The notes: generated from the letters alone by a model not told the origin. DNA of 64,000 bases from Oscillibacter valericigenes Sjm18-20 (GCA_000283575.1 AP012044.1:2728001-2792000), one strand, 5' to 3'; shown: positions 51,302 to 60,839, counted from the stretch's first letter. Made by a program: numbers and translations.

Positions 51302-53080
51302 TCAGTCCTGCGCGTCAATCCGCTCCTTGAATTCGTTGAGATAGACCCACCGGTCAGTCTTCTCCTCCAGAGCCACCCGCAGGGACTCCTGCCGCTCCGT
51401 CAACTCCTGAAGCTTCACGTAATCGCTTCCGCAGGCATCCATCCGGGAGGTTACCGACTTCAGCTCGGTCTCCAGAGCGGCAATGTCGCCGTCGATGGTT
51501 TCAAACTCATGCTGCTCCTTAAAGGTGAACTTCAACTTCTTTTCCCGGGATCTGCGGGTATCCTCCCTGTCGGACTTCTCCGGCGGAGCGGGCCGCTCTT
51601 CCTCTTTTCGCTTTTGGGCATAATCCGACCAGTTTCCGGTGTACCGCTCCACCCGGCCCTCCTCTCCCACGGCAAAAATCTGCCCCGCCAGCTTGTCCAG
51701 GAAAAACCGGTCGTGGGACACCGCCAAAATCGGGCCGGGGAAGGTGTCCAGATAGTCCTCCAATATGGACAACGTGGTCACATCCAGATCATTGGTAGGC
51801 TCGTCCAGCAGCAGCACGTTAGGCGCGGACATCAGGATGCTCAGCAGATACAGCCGCCGCTGCTCGCCGCCGGAGAGACGGCCGATGGGTACGGACTGCA
51901 AATCCGGCGGAAACAGAAACCGTTCCATCATGTCCTTTGCGGTGAGGGTTCCCTCCTCCGTTTTCACCTCGTCGGAAATGCCCCGGATGAAGTCATATAC
52001 CCGCTGGGTGAGATCCAGTTCCCGCCCCTCCTGGGAGAAGTAGCCGATTTTCACCGTGGTCCCCACGTCCACGCTGCCGCTGTCCGGTGCCAGTTGTCCG
52101 GCGATGATATTCAGCAGCGTAGATTTTCCCGCGCCGTTGCGGCCCACGATACCGATGCGGTCGTCCCGCAGAACGCCATAGGAAAAATGGGAGAGAGCCG
52201 TCTTTCCCTCAAACGCCTTGGAGACGTCGTCGAGCTCAATGATCTTCTTGCCCAAGCGGCTGGAAGCCGCCGCCAGCTGAACAGAGTCGTCCGTCTCCGG
52301 GGCGGTCCTGTTTTTCAGATTCTCATACCGCTCGATCCGGTCCCGGCTCTTGGTGCTCCGGGCGCGGCAGCCCCGCATGATCCACTCCCGCTCCACCCGC
52401 AAGATGGACTGGCGCTTCCGCTCGCCGGCCTGAGCCATCTCAGCTCTCTGGTCTTTCAGTTCCAGATACTTTGAGTAATTCGCCTCATAGTGATAGAGCT
52501 TCGCGTGATCCAGTTCCGTGATATGGTTTACGACACGCTCCAAAAAGTAGCGGTCATGGGTCACCATAATCAAGCCCCCGGTCCATTTGCGCAATCGGTC
52601 CTCCAGCCACGCCACCATTTCCGCGTCCAGATGGTTCGTCGGCTCATCCAGGATCAACACATCCGCCGGATGGATCAGCGCCGCAGCCAGAGCCACGCGC
52701 TTGCGCTGCCCGCCGGAGAGCGTGCCGATCTTCTTCTCCGTGTCCGGGATGCCAAGCCGGTTCAGCATGGACTTTGCCTCATACTCGTTCAGTGCCCGAA
52801 ACTCCTTGGGGAAGCTTAGAAAAACCTGTTCCAGCACAGTGGCGCCGTCATCCATGTCCGGGTTCTGGGCCAGGAAACTCACCTGCACGTTGGGGTCCCG
52901 GCGCACGGTGCCGCCGTCCGGTTCAATACCTTGGGAAAGGACCCGCAGGAAGGTGGATTTCCCGGTGCCGTTGATCCCGATGACGCCCACCTTGTCACCG
53001 TCGTTTAAATAGAAATTCACATCCTCCAGCAACTGCCTGCTGCCAAAGTTAATGGACAGATGTTCCGCCGATAAGAGCAT
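51302..53080 (-). CDS. ABC-F family ATPase (Uup-like)
   Basis: This 592-residue cytoplasmic protein has two ATPase domains and no membrane segment. The first has GINGTGKSTF, LSGGQRKRV and ILDEPTNHLD; the second has GRNGAGKSTL, LSGGEQRRL and LLDEPTNDLD. A basic linker (RGCRARSTKSRDRIERYENL) and a C-terminal coiled coil (about 520-590) fit Uup rather than an antibiotic-resistance ARE protein. ABC-F proteins act on the ribosome. ATG 53080 follows AAGGAGG; the frame extends upstream without a better start. Confidence 0.92.
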   Translation of the reverse strand: MLLSAEHLSINFGSRQLLEDVNFYLNDGDKVGVIGINGTGKSTFLRVLSQGIEPDGGTVRRDPNVQVSFLAQNPDMDDGATVLEQVFLSFPKEFRALNEYEAKSMLNRLGIPDTEKKIGTLSGGQRKRVALAAALIHPADVLILDEPTNHLDAEMVAWLEDRLRKWTGGLIMVTHDRYFLERVVNHITELDHAKLYHYEANYSKYLELKDQRAEMAQAGERKRQSILRVEREWIMRGCRARSTKSRDRIERYENLKNRTAPETDDSVQLAAASSRLGKKIIELDDVSKAFEGKTALSHFSYGVLRDDRIGIVGRNGAGKSTLLNIIAGQLAPDSGSVDVGTTVKIGYFSQEGRELDLTQRVYDFIRGISDEVKTEEGTLTAKDMMERFLFPPDLQSVPIGRLSGGEQRRLYLLSILMSAPNVLLLDEPTNDLDVTTLSILEDYLDTFPGPILAVSHDRFFLDKLAGQIFAVGEEGRVERYTGNWSDYAQKRKEEERPAPPEKSDREDTRRSREKKLKFTFKEQHEFETIDGDIAALETELKSVTSRMDACGSDYVKLQELTERQESLRVALEEKTDRWVYLNEFKERIDAQD

Positions 53081-53392
53081 AGGGGCCTCCTTCAAGTCCG
53101 TGCGCGCCGCAGATCTGACCGCATCGTTCGTATTACTACTCATTTTACTACATCCAGCCCCATTCTGCAAGGCGCGGGCGGCTTGCCAACTATCATGACG
53201 CGTGGTAAAATGACCTTAATTCAATTATTTTGGATTTAATTAATGGTGCCAAACGTGGGGCGGTTGTTTTGGGGCTGCCGGGGAAGTTCCGCGGACCTTT
53301 CCGGCAGTTTTCTCAATCCCCCATTTTTTCGCGGTGCGGATATTTTACCCGCGCCGTGGACATATCACGCAAAAAGGAAGGAGGGCGGGCCC
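53081..53392. other. 312-base intergenic region between ABC-F and pseudouridine synthase genes
   Basis: The divergent promoters of both genes must lie here. An AT-rich stretch (53210-53250) precedes the plus-strand gene. No further gene or structured element was recognised. Confidence 0.35.
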
Positions 53393-54280
53393 GTGCCCTA
53401 TGTCTCCCACTGCGTATCTCCGGCGGAATCCGGCCTTACCGTCCGCCACATTTTAAAGCAGAAGCTACATTTTTCCTCCCATGCCATCTCCCGCCTGACC
53501 CGCGCCGAAGGCGGCATTCTGGTGAACGGCCGGCCCGCCCACACCACGCTCGTCCTCTCACCCGGCGACACCGTCTGCGCTGAGAGCGGAGACGTCCGGG
53601 TTCAGCGGCAGGCCCCGGTGCCGGGGCCGTGGCCCCTGCCCGTCGTCTGGGAGGACGAGCATCTTCTGATCGTCAACAAGCCCGCGGGCATGACCGCCCA
53701 CGTGTCCAACTTCCTGCCGGACACCCCCACCGTGGCAGGAGCGCTGGCCTATAGCCGTGGGACGGAGTTCATTTTCCACGCTGTAAACCGTCTGGATAAG
53801 GGCACTACCGGATTGATGGCGATTGCCAAAAGCGGACACGTCCACGATCTTTTGCGTAAAGTCCTCCACTCCAATCAGTTCCACCGGGAATATCGGGCCG
53901 TCTGCGTAGGCGTCCCCCATCCGGCTGAGGGAGTGATCGACTTGCCCATCGGGCGGGATGAGACCTCCGCAGTCAGGCGCATGGTCCGCCCCGACGGCCA
54001 GCCCTCCGTCAGCCGGTATCAGGTTCTGATGACCCGCGGCGGTTTCTCCCTTCTGCGTCTGTTTCCCGAAACGGGTCGCACCCACCAGCTCCGGGTCCAT
54101 ATGGCGGCCGTGGGCTGTCCCCTTGCGGGGGATTGGCTGTACGGCACAGAGGACCCTGCCCTGATCGCCCGTCCCGCCCTCCACTCCTTCCGAATGGCGT
54201 TGGTCCACCCCATCACCGGGGAACCGCTGGAATTTCACGCGGAGCTTCCGGAGGACATGGCCCGCCTTCTGTGGGACTGA
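53393..54280 (+). CDS. RluA-family RNA pseudouridine synthase
   Basis: This 295-residue enzyme isomerises uridine in rRNA or tRNA. It has an S4-like N-terminal part (LTVRHILKQKLHFSSHAISR), the conserved VVWEDEHLLIVNKPAGMTAH, the catalytic Asp in VNRLDKGTTGLM, and a C-terminal GRTHQLRVHMAAVG. Usual relatives have HRLD; here it is NRLD, the same catalytic Asp. GTG 53393 was chosen because AAGGAGGG is well placed, whereas the frame upstream lacks a site. The target position is unknown. Confidence 0.9.
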   Translation: MPYVSHCVSPAESGLTVRHILKQKLHFSSHAISRLTRAEGGILVNGRPAHTTLVLSPGDTVCAESGDVRVQRQAPVPGPWPLPVVWEDEHLLIVNKPAGMTAHVSNFLPDTPTVAGALAYSRGTEFIFHAVNRLDKGTTGLMAIAKSGHVHDLLRKVLHSNQFHREYRAVCVGVPHPAEGVIDLPIGRDETSAVRRMVRPDGQPSVSRYQVLMTRGGFSLLRLFPETGRTHQLRVHMAAVGCPLAGDWLYGTEDPALIARPALHSFRMALVHPITGEPLEFHAELPEDMARLLWD

Positions 54281-54310
54281 CGCGCCGCTATGGATTGATT
54301 GCGGCATAGT

Positions 54311-54348
54311 ACAAGCGCGGAGAGACGAAACTTTCTCCCCGCGCTTGT
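54311..54348. terminator. bidirectional terminator between convergent genes
   Basis: ACAAGCGCGG and CCGCGCTTGT form the outer stem, with AGAGA/TCTC inside, and a CTTTCCTT tail. Confidence 0.75.
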
Positions 54349-54354
54349 CTTTCC

Positions 54355-55320
54355 TTACTTCATTGTGGCTTTCAGTGTCTCCAGATTTTTCTCCATCAAG
54401 GTGAGATAGGTCGCTCCCGCGTCCATGTCCGCCTGCGACACGTTGTGGCAGCTGTGAAACAGCGCGGTCTGCGCCCCGGTGGCCTCCGCGATGCTGTCCG
54501 CCACCAGATGGTTGGAAAATTCAATATAGTACACCGTCCCCAGCTTCTCCTGCTCCACTTTCCGCGTCAGAAACGCAATGGTGGCGGCGGAGGGCTCCGT
54601 CTGGGTGCTGCATCCCGGAAACGCCGCGTAGCAGTTCAGTCCGTATTCGTCCGCGAAGTACCGCAGAGGAAAGCGATCGCCAAACACCATGGTCTTATTG
54701 CTGACCGTCGCAAAAAAGTCCCGGAACTCTTTGTCAAGCTCCATGAGCTTCCCGGCGTAGTCCGCCGCGTTGGCCTGATAATCCGCCGCGTGATCCGGGT
54801 CCAGCTCCCCCATCCGCTCACCGATGGCGGTTGTAATGGCGGCGGCGTTGACCGGGGAGGTCCAGACGTGCTCATCGTACTCCAACACCTCGCCCGCGCC
54901 GTGATCGTGTTCCTCTCCGGCGGTCATGCCCTCGGTTTCGGCCTCCTCCTTCAACTCCACACAGTCCATCATCTTCATGCCATTCACGCCGCCGTCGACG
55001 GACTCCAGCAGGGTCTCCACCCAGGCATCGGAATCTCCGCCCAGATACAGGAATAAATCGCTGCCCTCCACCGCCAGAATATCCTTCGGCGTGGGTTCAT
55101 AGCTGTGGCTCTCCGCACCGGGAGGCAGCAACATCGTCACTTCCGCCAGATCGCCGCAGACGGCCCGAGCAAAATCGTAGGCGGGAAAAACAGTGGCCAC
55201 CACCTGCAATTTACTCTCCGATGCAGAGGAGGCGGAGGGCTCGGTCGCCGCACTGCCACAACCGGACAGCAATGCCGCAGCGGACAACGCCGCAAATAAT
55301 CGTGATATGTGTTTTTTCAA
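54355..55320 (-). CDS. zinc ABC-transporter substrate-binding lipoprotein
   Basis: This 321-residue lipoprotein has a signal with lipobox LLSGC and a cluster A-I (ZnuA/AdcA) fold. Metal-binding features are ATVFPAYDFARAV, PGAESHSYEPTP (first His), a His/acid-rich loop EEHDHGAGEVLEYDEHVWTS, and IEFSNHLVADSIAEATGA. TTG 55320 is the preferred start, because AGAAGGAG is correctly spaced and yields MKKHISRLFAALSAAALLSG. An ATG at 55356 lies upstream of that site. No permease or ATPase gene is adjacent, so it is an orphan component. A Fur/Zur-like box lies just upstream. Confidence 0.88.
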   Translation of the reverse strand: MKKHISRLFAALSAAALLSGCGSAATEPSASSASESKLQVVATVFPAYDFARAVCGDLAEVTMLLPPGAESHSYEPTPKDILAVEGSDLFLYLGGDSDAWVETLLESVDGGVNGMKMMDCVELKEEAETEGMTAGEEHDHGAGEVLEYDEHVWTSPVNAAAITTAIGERMGELDPDHAADYQANAADYAGKLMELDKEFRDFFATVSNKTMVFGDRFPLRYFADEYGLNCYAAFPGCSTQTEPSAATIAFLTRKVEQEKLGTVYYIEFSNHLVADSIAEATGAQTALFHSCHNVSQADMDAGATYLTLMEKNLETLKATMK

Positions 55321-55340
55321 AACAGGTCTCCTTCTAAAAT

Positions 55341-55355
55341 TGAGAATGGTTTTCA
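55341..55355 (-). promoter_or_regulatory. Fur/Zur-like 7-1-7 palindrome near the lipoprotein start
   Basis: TGAGAATGGTTTTCA has partially matching 7-bp arms around one base, the shape of Fur-family boxes. It lies downstream of the predicted promoter and just upstream of the ribosome binding site (55323-55330), where it could block transcription. Confidence 0.35.
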
Positions 55356-55356
55356 T

Positions 55357-55649
55357 ATTTTAGCAGTATAGCATACAAAGCGTCAAATTTCAAGTCTGAA
55401 GTCGGCTTCACTTCCGCTCCGGGCGAACGTGAGGCCCTGCTGCAGGCCTGCGGATAACCGGCGGCGGTTTTTGTCGCAGTTCCGACTGAATTTTTTGTGC
55501 TCCCGGTATATTCTTCTTAAAGAGCGGGTGTGCAACCCATGGTGTCAGCATCCGATCATCTGTTCTCCGTCTCAGCAGCTTCAGCCTTGAGATAAAAGGC
55601 ACAGCTGCCGCGTCTTAAAAGATGGCTTTATTGTAGGAGGTGCTTTTTT
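55357..55649. other. intergenic region upstream of mgtC
   Basis: No gene or known riboswitch was recognised. A tentative minus-strand promoter for the zinc lipoprotein gene (TTGACG, 18-base spacer, TAAAAT) lies near 55360-55390. The mgtC ribosome binding site AGGAGG is at about 55636. Confidence 0.35.
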
Positions 55650-56360
55650 ATGTCCACCACGCTGTTCACTTTTCTGGACCCTCTGCGGGACCTGACGCTT
55701 CCCTCTATTTTTTTCCGATTTACGCTGTCTGTAATCTGCGGCGCGGTGATCGGCTTTGAACGAGGCAAAAAGCGGCACGCCGCCGGGCTTCGAACCCACG
55801 TGGTGGTGTGCATCGGCGCCGCCTCGGTGATGCTGGTGAACCAGTATCTGACGCTCTACTTCAACCCCAACGCCGACCCCGCCCGCCTGGGCGCGCAGGT
55901 CATCAGCGGTATCGGCTTTCTGGGCGCGGGCACCATCGTCATCACCGGTCATCAGCGGGGCCAGCAGGTCAAGGGTCTCACCACCGCGGCGGGGCTGTGG
56001 GCCTCCGCCTGCATGGGGCTTGCCATCGGAATCGGATTTTACGAGGCCGCCGTGATCATGTGTCTGTTTCTGTTCTGCGTGATCGCATTTCTGAACACTC
56101 TGGATGAGCGTTTTCTGAAAGCCTCCACAATTTTACGGATCTATATAGAACACACAAAGGAGCTTCCCTTTTCCGTGATCTTACAGGCTATCCGTGCAGA
56201 GGGCTGGCATGTGACCCACACGGAATATCTGGGGCAGGAGGGCCGGGATGGCACAGGGTCCATCCTTGACCTCCAGCGCACGGGGCGGGAAAGCGACGGC
56301 AACCATCTGCTGGAGACGCTTGGAAAGGTTCCCGGGATACTGTTTGTGGAAGATGTCTAG
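55650..56360 (+). CDS. mgtC: MgtC/SapB-family membrane protein
   Basis: This 236-residue protein has an MgtC domain with about four helices over residues 20-150 (VICGAVIGFERGKKRHAAGLRT, QVISGIGFLGAGTIV and GLTTAAGLWASACMGLAIGI). The last ~80 residues form a cytoplasmic ACT-like region (ILRIYIEHTKELPFSVILQA onward). The family influences magnesium homeostasis and acts on the F-type ATPase in some pathogens. It starts at ATG 55650 after AGGAGG and ends before a strong terminator. Confidence 0.9.
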   Translation: MSTTLFTFLDPLRDLTLPSIFFRFTLSVICGAVIGFERGKKRHAAGLRTHVVVCIGAASVMLVNQYLTLYFNPNADPARLGAQVISGIGFLGAGTIVITGHQRGQQVKGLTTAAGLWASACMGLAIGIGFYEAAVIMCLFLFCVIAFLNTLDERFLKASTILRIYIEHTKELPFSVILQAIRAEGWHVTHTEYLGQEGRDGTGSILDLQRTGRESDGNHLLETLGKVPGILFVEDV

Positions 56361-56401
56361 AACCGCGCCGCACAAGTCCCGGCTACATCTTTTGGCGCAA
56401 G

Positions 56402-56442
56402 AAAGCTCCGCTCCCTGCCGCTGTCAGGGAGCGGAGCTTTTT
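56402..56442. terminator. bidirectional terminator between mgtC and rodA
   Basis: AAAGCTCCGCTCCCTG and CAGGGAGCGGAGCTTT form a perfect 16-bp stem with a ccgctgt loop and T-tails on both strands. Confidence 0.9.
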
Positions 56443-56449
56443 CGCTATT

Positions 56450-57607
56450 CTATCGGTTCCAGTTCATCAGCGCCCGTTTTTTGATGCCGGAGACGATGCC
56501 CATGGCGGCATACAGTGTGACAATGGACGAGCCACCGTAACTGAAGAAGGGCAGCGTCAATCCGATGACTGGCATGACGAACAGACACATGCCGATATTT
56601 TCCACCGTCTGGAAAATCAGCATGCCCGCCATGCCCACACAGACCAGCCTCGCATAGTCCGACGAGGCATGCCGCGCCACCCAGAGGCAGCGAAAGATGA
56701 TGGCCGTCAGCAATAAAATCACGAGAAGGCACCCGAAAAAGCCCAATTCCTCCCCGGTCATGGCAAAGATGAAGTCCGTGTGCCGCTCTGGCAGAGAGCC
56801 GCTTCCCGCCTGGGTCTGGGTACCGTTGAACAGCCCCTGCCCGAACCAACCGCCGCTGCCCAGCGCCAGCAACCCCCGCGTCTGCTGCCAGCCTACGCCC
56901 TGAGGGTCAAAGCTGTGGTCGAACAGCACGTGGAACCGGTCCGCCATATGCGAGGGCAGCTTGTTCAGAAAATACAGCCCCAGGACCATCGCCGTCATAC
57001 CGCCTCCGCCAAGGATGAACCACCGCCACGCGATACCGGCCACCAGCGCGATGCACACAAATATGAACACATACACAAGCGCGCTGCCCATGTCGCTGGA
57101 CACCACGTAGATCAGCCCCACCATGAACAGTAGGTGTGCCGTGGGCATCACCACACTGCCAAAGCTCTTCAGCTCCCGCCGCTGTTCCCTAATCCACTCG
57201 AACTGCTTGGAGAGCAGGAGAATAAATGCGATTTTCACCACCTCGGCGGGCTGGATGGAAAAGGGTACATGGGGGATCTCCAGCCACGCCCGATTTCCAT
57301 TACGGGTGACGCCCAGAGGCGTGCGCAGCAGAAGAATAACAATAACGCTGGCCGCCAGAATGATCTTCCAGTGCTTTACCAGCAGCTCCACATCCACCAT
57401 GGACAACAGGATATAGGCTGCCAGGCCAATCAGCATTGCCGCTCCCTGAACGCCCACAAATCGAATCATGCTGTTGGTCCCCATGTAGTGGGTGGCGCTG
57501 GCGATCAGCACCATTCCAAATAAAGTGGACCCGCAGCAAAGGCCCAGCAGCACCAGATCAGCCTGTTGAAGAAAGTCGGAGAGAGTATCGCGAAGACGGT
57601 TGAACAT
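56450..57607 (-). CDS. rodA: RodA/FtsW-family peptidoglycan polymerase
   Basis: This 385-residue polytopic SEDS protein has about ten helices. Conserved features are RAWLEIPHVPFSIQPAEVVK, SSDMGSALVYVFIF, the extracellular ERHTDFIFAMTGEELGFFG, and VIGLTLPFFSYGGSSIVTLY. SEDS proteins polymerise lipid II glycan strands with a partner PBP; the RodA type serves elongation. The start at ATG 57607 follows GGAGA. Its promoter region is shared with the divergent tsaE operon. Confidence 0.93.
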   Translation of the reverse strand: MFNRLRDTLSDFLQQADLVLLGLCCGSTLFGMVLIASATHYMGTNSMIRFVGVQGAAMLIGLAAYILLSMVDVELLVKHWKIILAASVIVILLLRTPLGVTRNGNRAWLEIPHVPFSIQPAEVVKIAFILLLSKQFEWIREQRRELKSFGSVVMPTAHLLFMVGLIYVVSSDMGSALVYVFIFVCIALVAGIAWRWFILGGGGMTAMVLGLYFLNKLPSHMADRFHVLFDHSFDPQGVGWQQTRGLLALGSGGWFGQGLFNGTQTQAGSGSLPERHTDFIFAMTGEELGFFGCLLVILLLTAIIFRCLWVARHASSDYARLVCVGMAGMLIFQTVENIGMCLFVMPVIGLTLPFFSYGGSSIVTLYAAMGIVSGIKKRALMNWNR

Positions 57608-57648
57608 AGCATCTCCTATCAGAAAACCCGTAATTTTGCAGATTAATA

Positions 57649-57720
57649 GTATACCACAGGCGAGGCGGTGTGTAAACTCATGAAATTTGTTTTTACATGC
57701 TGAAAAAACTGTGGTATACT
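57649..57720. promoter_or_regulatory. divergent promoters for rodA and tsaE
   Basis: Minus strand: TTTACA (57676-57671), 16-base spacer, TATACT (57654-57649), toward rodA. Plus strand: TTTACA (57692-57697), 17-base spacer, TATACT (57715-57720), toward tsaE. Both share the extended block GTGGTATACTATT, so the two promoters look like mirror copies. Confidence 0.7.
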
Positions 57721-57754
57721 ATTTCAGGCAATTTTTAAGAGGGGAGGCGCAGGC

Positions 57755-58183
57755 ATGGAATACCTGTCTCACAGTGAGGCCGAGACGGAGTCTATCGGCG
57801 AGGCGCTGGGAAAGCGGCTGCACCCCGGGACGGTGCTGGCCTACCGGGGCGATCTGGGCATGGGGAAAACGGCGTTCACCCGGGGGCTTGCCCGTGGCCT
57901 TGGCTGCACGGGCCGGGTCACCAGCCCCACCTTCACCATTGTCAACGAATACGAGGGGCAAATTCCTCTGTTTCACTTCGACATGTACCGCCTGCCGGAT
58001 TCGGACGCGCTGTTCGACATCGGCTGGGAGGATTATCTGGGCCGGGACGGCGTCTGCGCCGTGGAGTGGAGCGAGCGAGTAGGCGACGCCCTTCCAGAGG
58101 ACACGGTATGGGTAAGCATCGCCCGCCATCCGGAAAGCGACGACTGGCGAATCATCACGGTGGAGGGAGTGAACGTTTTTTGA
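57755..58183 (+). CDS. tsaE: tRNA threonylcarbamoyladenosine ATPase TsaE
   Basis: This 142-residue ATPase works with TsaB and TsaD to place threonylcarbamoyl on A37 of ANN-decoding tRNAs. Walker A is GDLGMGKTAFTRGLARGL, followed by VTSPTFTIVNEYEG and LFHFDMYRL, with EWSERVGDALP near the C-terminus. ATG 57755 follows GGGGAGG. Its stop overlaps the start of tsaB. Confidence 0.94.
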   Translation: MEYLSHSEAETESIGEALGKRLHPGTVLAYRGDLGMGKTAFTRGLARGLGCTGRVTSPTFTIVNEYEGQIPLFHFDMYRLPDSDALFDIGWEDYLGRDGVCAVEWSERVGDALPEDTVWVSIARHPESDDWRIITVEGVNVF

Positions 58184-58890
58184 AAATTTTAGCGTTGGAG
58201 ACCTCCGCGAGGGCCTGCTCCGCCGCAGTGACGGAGGACGGACAGATTCTGGCCTCCTGCTATCAGAACACCGGACTGACTCACAGCCGGACACTGATGC
58301 CCATGGTGGAGGCCATGCTGAGAAACGCGGATCTGACCATGGGCGATCTGGGTGCGGTGGCGGTAGCCGCCGGACCGGGGTCCTTCACCGGTATCCGCAT
58401 CGGCGTGGCCGCCGCGAAAGGGCTGGCGTTCGCCGCGGGACTTCCCACCGCCGGGGTCTCCACGCTGGAGGCCATGGCTCTGGGCCTAAGCCATATGGAC
58501 GCTCTGATCGTCTGCGCCATGGATGCCCGGCGCTCCCAGATATACAACGCGCTGTTTGAAGCCAAAAACGGAAGCCTCACCCGTCTTTGCGCGGACCGTG
58601 CCATCGGCCTTTCCGAATTGGCGGAGGAGCTGAGAAATGACTCCCGGCCCAAGATCGCCTTGGGCGACGGCGGCACACTGTGCCAAAAAGCACTGGAGGA
58701 ATCCGGTGTTCCCTGCGCGCTGGCCCCCGCCCGGCTGCTGCACCAAAACGCCGTGGGCGTGGCCCTGGCCGCCGAAAAGCTCGCGGCGGCCGGAAAACTG
58801 ACAACGGCCCAGGAACTCTCCCCTGTTTATCTGCGCCCCGCACAGGCGGAGCGGCTGCGAGACCGAATAAAAAAGGAGAACGGAAAATGA
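58180..58890 (+). CDS. tsaB: tRNA threonylcarbamoyladenosine protein TsaB
   Basis: This 236-residue inactive-homologue partner of TsaD starts at TTG 58180, overlapping the tsaE stop, and begins [20 protein letters not shown]. Family motifs are [20 protein letters not shown] and [29 protein letters not shown] upstream is slightly distant (about 11 bases). It overlaps upp by four bases. Confidence 0.93.
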   Translation: MKILALETSARACSAAVTEDGQILASCYQNTGLTHSRTLMPMVEAMLRNADLTMGDLGAVAVAAGPGSFTGIRIGVAAAKGLAFAAGLPTAGVSTLEAMALGLSHMDALIVCAMDARRSQIYNALFEAKNGSLTRLCADRAIGLSELAEELRNDSRPKIALGDGGTLCQKALEESGVPCALAPARLLHQNAVGVALAAEKLAAAGKLTTAQELSPVYLRPAQAERLRDRIKKENGK

Positions 58891-59519
58891 ACAACAACAT
58901 CCACATCCTGAACCACCCCCTGCTCCAGCACAAGCTGACCATCCTGCGCAACAAGGACACCAGTACCAAGGACTTTAGGGAGCTGGTCTGCGAAATCGCC
59001 ATGCTGATGACCTACGAGGCCACCCGCGACCTTCCACTGGAGGATATAGAGGTGGAGACCCCCGTGGCCCCCGGCACCTTCAAGACCATTGCCGGAAAGA
59101 AGCTGGCCATCGTCCCCATCCTGCGGGCGGGCCTTGGTATGGTGGACGGTGTGCTGAAAATGATTCCGGCTGCCCGGGTGGGACACATCGGCCTGTTTCG
59201 GGACCCGGAGACACTGGAGCCGGTGAAATACTACTGCAAGATGCCCCCCGACATCGCGGAGCGGGACGTTATCATCGTGGACCCCATGCTGGCCACCGGC
59301 GGCTCCGCCTCCGCCGCCATCGGGTTTATGAAGGACTACGGCTGCAAGCACATTAAGCTGATGGACGTGCTCGCTGCACCGGAGGGCATCGCCCGCATTG
59401 AAAAAGAGCATCCGGACGTGGAGGTTTACATCGCGGGGGTGGACGACCACCTGAATGAACACGGCTATATCGTACCTGGCCTCGGAGACGCGGGAGACCG
59501 GATTTTCGGCACCAAATAA
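58887..59519 (+). CDS. upp: uracil phosphoribosyltransferase
   Basis: This 210-residue cytoplasmic enzyme makes UMP from uracil and PRPP for pyrimidine salvage. The PRPP-binding loop is [18 protein letters not shown] and the uracil-binding C-terminal segment is [27 protein letters not shown]. It starts at ATG 58887 after AAAAAGGAG and overlaps the tsaB stop, so it is the third gene of this operon. Confidence 0.96.
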   Translation: MNNNIHILNHPLLQHKLTILRNKDTSTKDFRELVCEIAMLMTYEATRDLPLEDIEVETPVAPGTFKTIAGKKLAIVPILRAGLGMVDGVLKMIPAARVGHIGLFRDPETLEPVKYYCKMPPDIAERDVIIVDPMLATGGSASAAIGFMKDYGCKHIKLMDVLAAPEGIARIEKEHPDVEVYIAGVDDHLNEHGYIVPGLGDAGDRIFGTK

Positions 59520-59539
59520 ATTACTTTGCTGCGCTGCAT

Positions 59540-59580
59540 GAAGGGCGGGCCTCTTTTTAAAGAGGCCCGCCCTTCATTTT
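59540..59580. terminator. bidirectional terminator after upp
   Basis: AAGGGCGGGCCTCTTT and AAAGAGGCCCGCCCTT are near-perfect inverted repeats, followed by CATTTTTCC. Confidence 0.88.
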
Positions 59581-59594
59581 TCCTATGATTGTGG

Positions 59595-60839
59595 TCAAGC
59601 GCCGGCGCTTTTTCCCTCTTTGGCCGCGGATGAATGCTCCCCCGCGGCCTTATGGGGAGGCGAGCCTTCCGGCCGCAATTTGGCGGGTGGAATTTTCTTC
59701 TTTGCAAGGCGGTCCTTCACAAATTGTCTGAATAGGGCGTACAAAACCGAACAAAGCGGAATAAACACCAGCATTCCGACAATGCCCATAAGCTTTCCGC
59801 CCACGATGACCGCCGCCAGCACCCAAATGGAGGGCAGTCCCACGGAGGACCCCACCACATGGGGATAGATCAGGTTTCCCTCGATCTGCTGAAGCACGAG
59901 GAACAAAACGATGAACAGCAGCGCCTGGACCGGATCATCCCCCAGTAGGAGCAGCAGCGTGCCCACACCGCAGCCGATGAACGCCCCCACAACGGGAATC
60001 AGCGCCGTCAGCGCAATCAGCGCGCCCACCAAAAGCGCGTAGGGCATTCGGAAAATCGCCATGGACACAGTGAACATGGTACCCAGGATCACCGCCTCCA
60101 GGCACTGGCCGGAGAGAAAGTGTGAAAACGTACGGTTGGAGAGGGCTGCAATTTCCAGCACCCGGTCCGCCGCCTTTTCCGGAAACAGCGCATACAGGCA
60201 CTGGCGAGCCTGCCGGCTCAGCTTCTCCTTCTGGAACAGGAGGTAGACCGCAAACACCAGTCCGATAAAAAACGTGCTGACGCCACTGACCACGCTGCCC
60301 ACGATGCTCACGCCGTTGAGGACACCTCCCACGCCGGAATCCAGCAGGTTTTTGCCGAAACTTTGAAGCAGCTCCAGCGCCTTGTTGGACAAAATTGTCC
60401 AATTAATTTCCAAGCTCGCCAAAACCGCCTGAAGTTCCGGCAGTCTGGCCTCCATCTCCGCCAGCGTGGCTGGAAGCCGCGTGAAAAAGCTCTGCGTCTG
60501 CTGGGTGACGGAGGACATGGCCTCCCCCAGATTGGGAACAATGACAAGGCCCGCCAGCGCCAGCACCCCCGAGACCAGTGCCAGCGTCAGCACAAAAGCC
60601 AGCGGGCGGCGCAGCCGGTCCATATGTTTTCCGCCCTCGCCCAGATGCCGCTCCACCGCCCGCATGGGCACATTCAGAATAAACGCGATGGCGCATCCCA
60701 GCAAAAACGGGGATACCATCCCCACCAGCGCCTGTAACGCTCTTCCAAGCAGCGACAGGTTTTGAAGGCACCAATACCCGGCCAGCACGGCGAAAGCCGC
60801 CAGAGCCACGGTTCGCACCATTTTTTTGTCAAAATTCAT
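59595..60839 (-). CDS. AI-2E family permease
   Basis: This 414-residue protein of the AI-2E (PF01594) family has about eight helices, with the conserved LIALTALIPVVGAFIGCGVG and NLIYPHVVGSSVGLPSIWVL. The last ~40 residues form a polar Lys/Pro-rich tail (about 380-414). Members export small molecules or act as antiporters, and the AI-2 link is weak, so the substrate is unknown. It starts at ATG 60839 after GGAGA. Confidence 0.88.
   Translation of the reverse strand: MNFDKKMVRTVALAAFAVLAGYWCLQNLSLLGRALQALVGMVSPFLLGCAIAFILNVPMRAVERHLGEGGKHMDRLRRPLAFVLTLALVSGVLALAGLVIVPNLGEAMSSVTQQTQSFFTRLPATLAEMEARLPELQAVLASLEINWTILSNKALELLQSFGKNLLDSGVGGVLNGVSIVGSVVSGVSTFFIGLVFAVYLLFQKEKLSRQARQCLYALFPEKAADRVLEIAALSNRTFSHFLSGQCLEAVILGTMFTVSMAIFRMPYALLVGALIALTALIPVVGAFIGCGVGTLLLLLGDDPVQALLFIVLFLVLQQIEGNLIYPHVVGSSVGLPSIWVLAAVIVGGKLMGIVGMLVFIPLCSVLYALFRQFVKDRLAKKKIPPAKLRPEGSPPHKAAGEHSSAAKEGKSAGA

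Noticed and set aside
51107-52474. 455-codon plus-strand frame opposite the ABC-F gene
   Set aside because: Antisense to a gene with two complete ATPase domains.
55370-55649. Magnesium (M-box) riboswitch upstream of mgtC
   Set aside because: The conserved M-box core could not be found in the leader.
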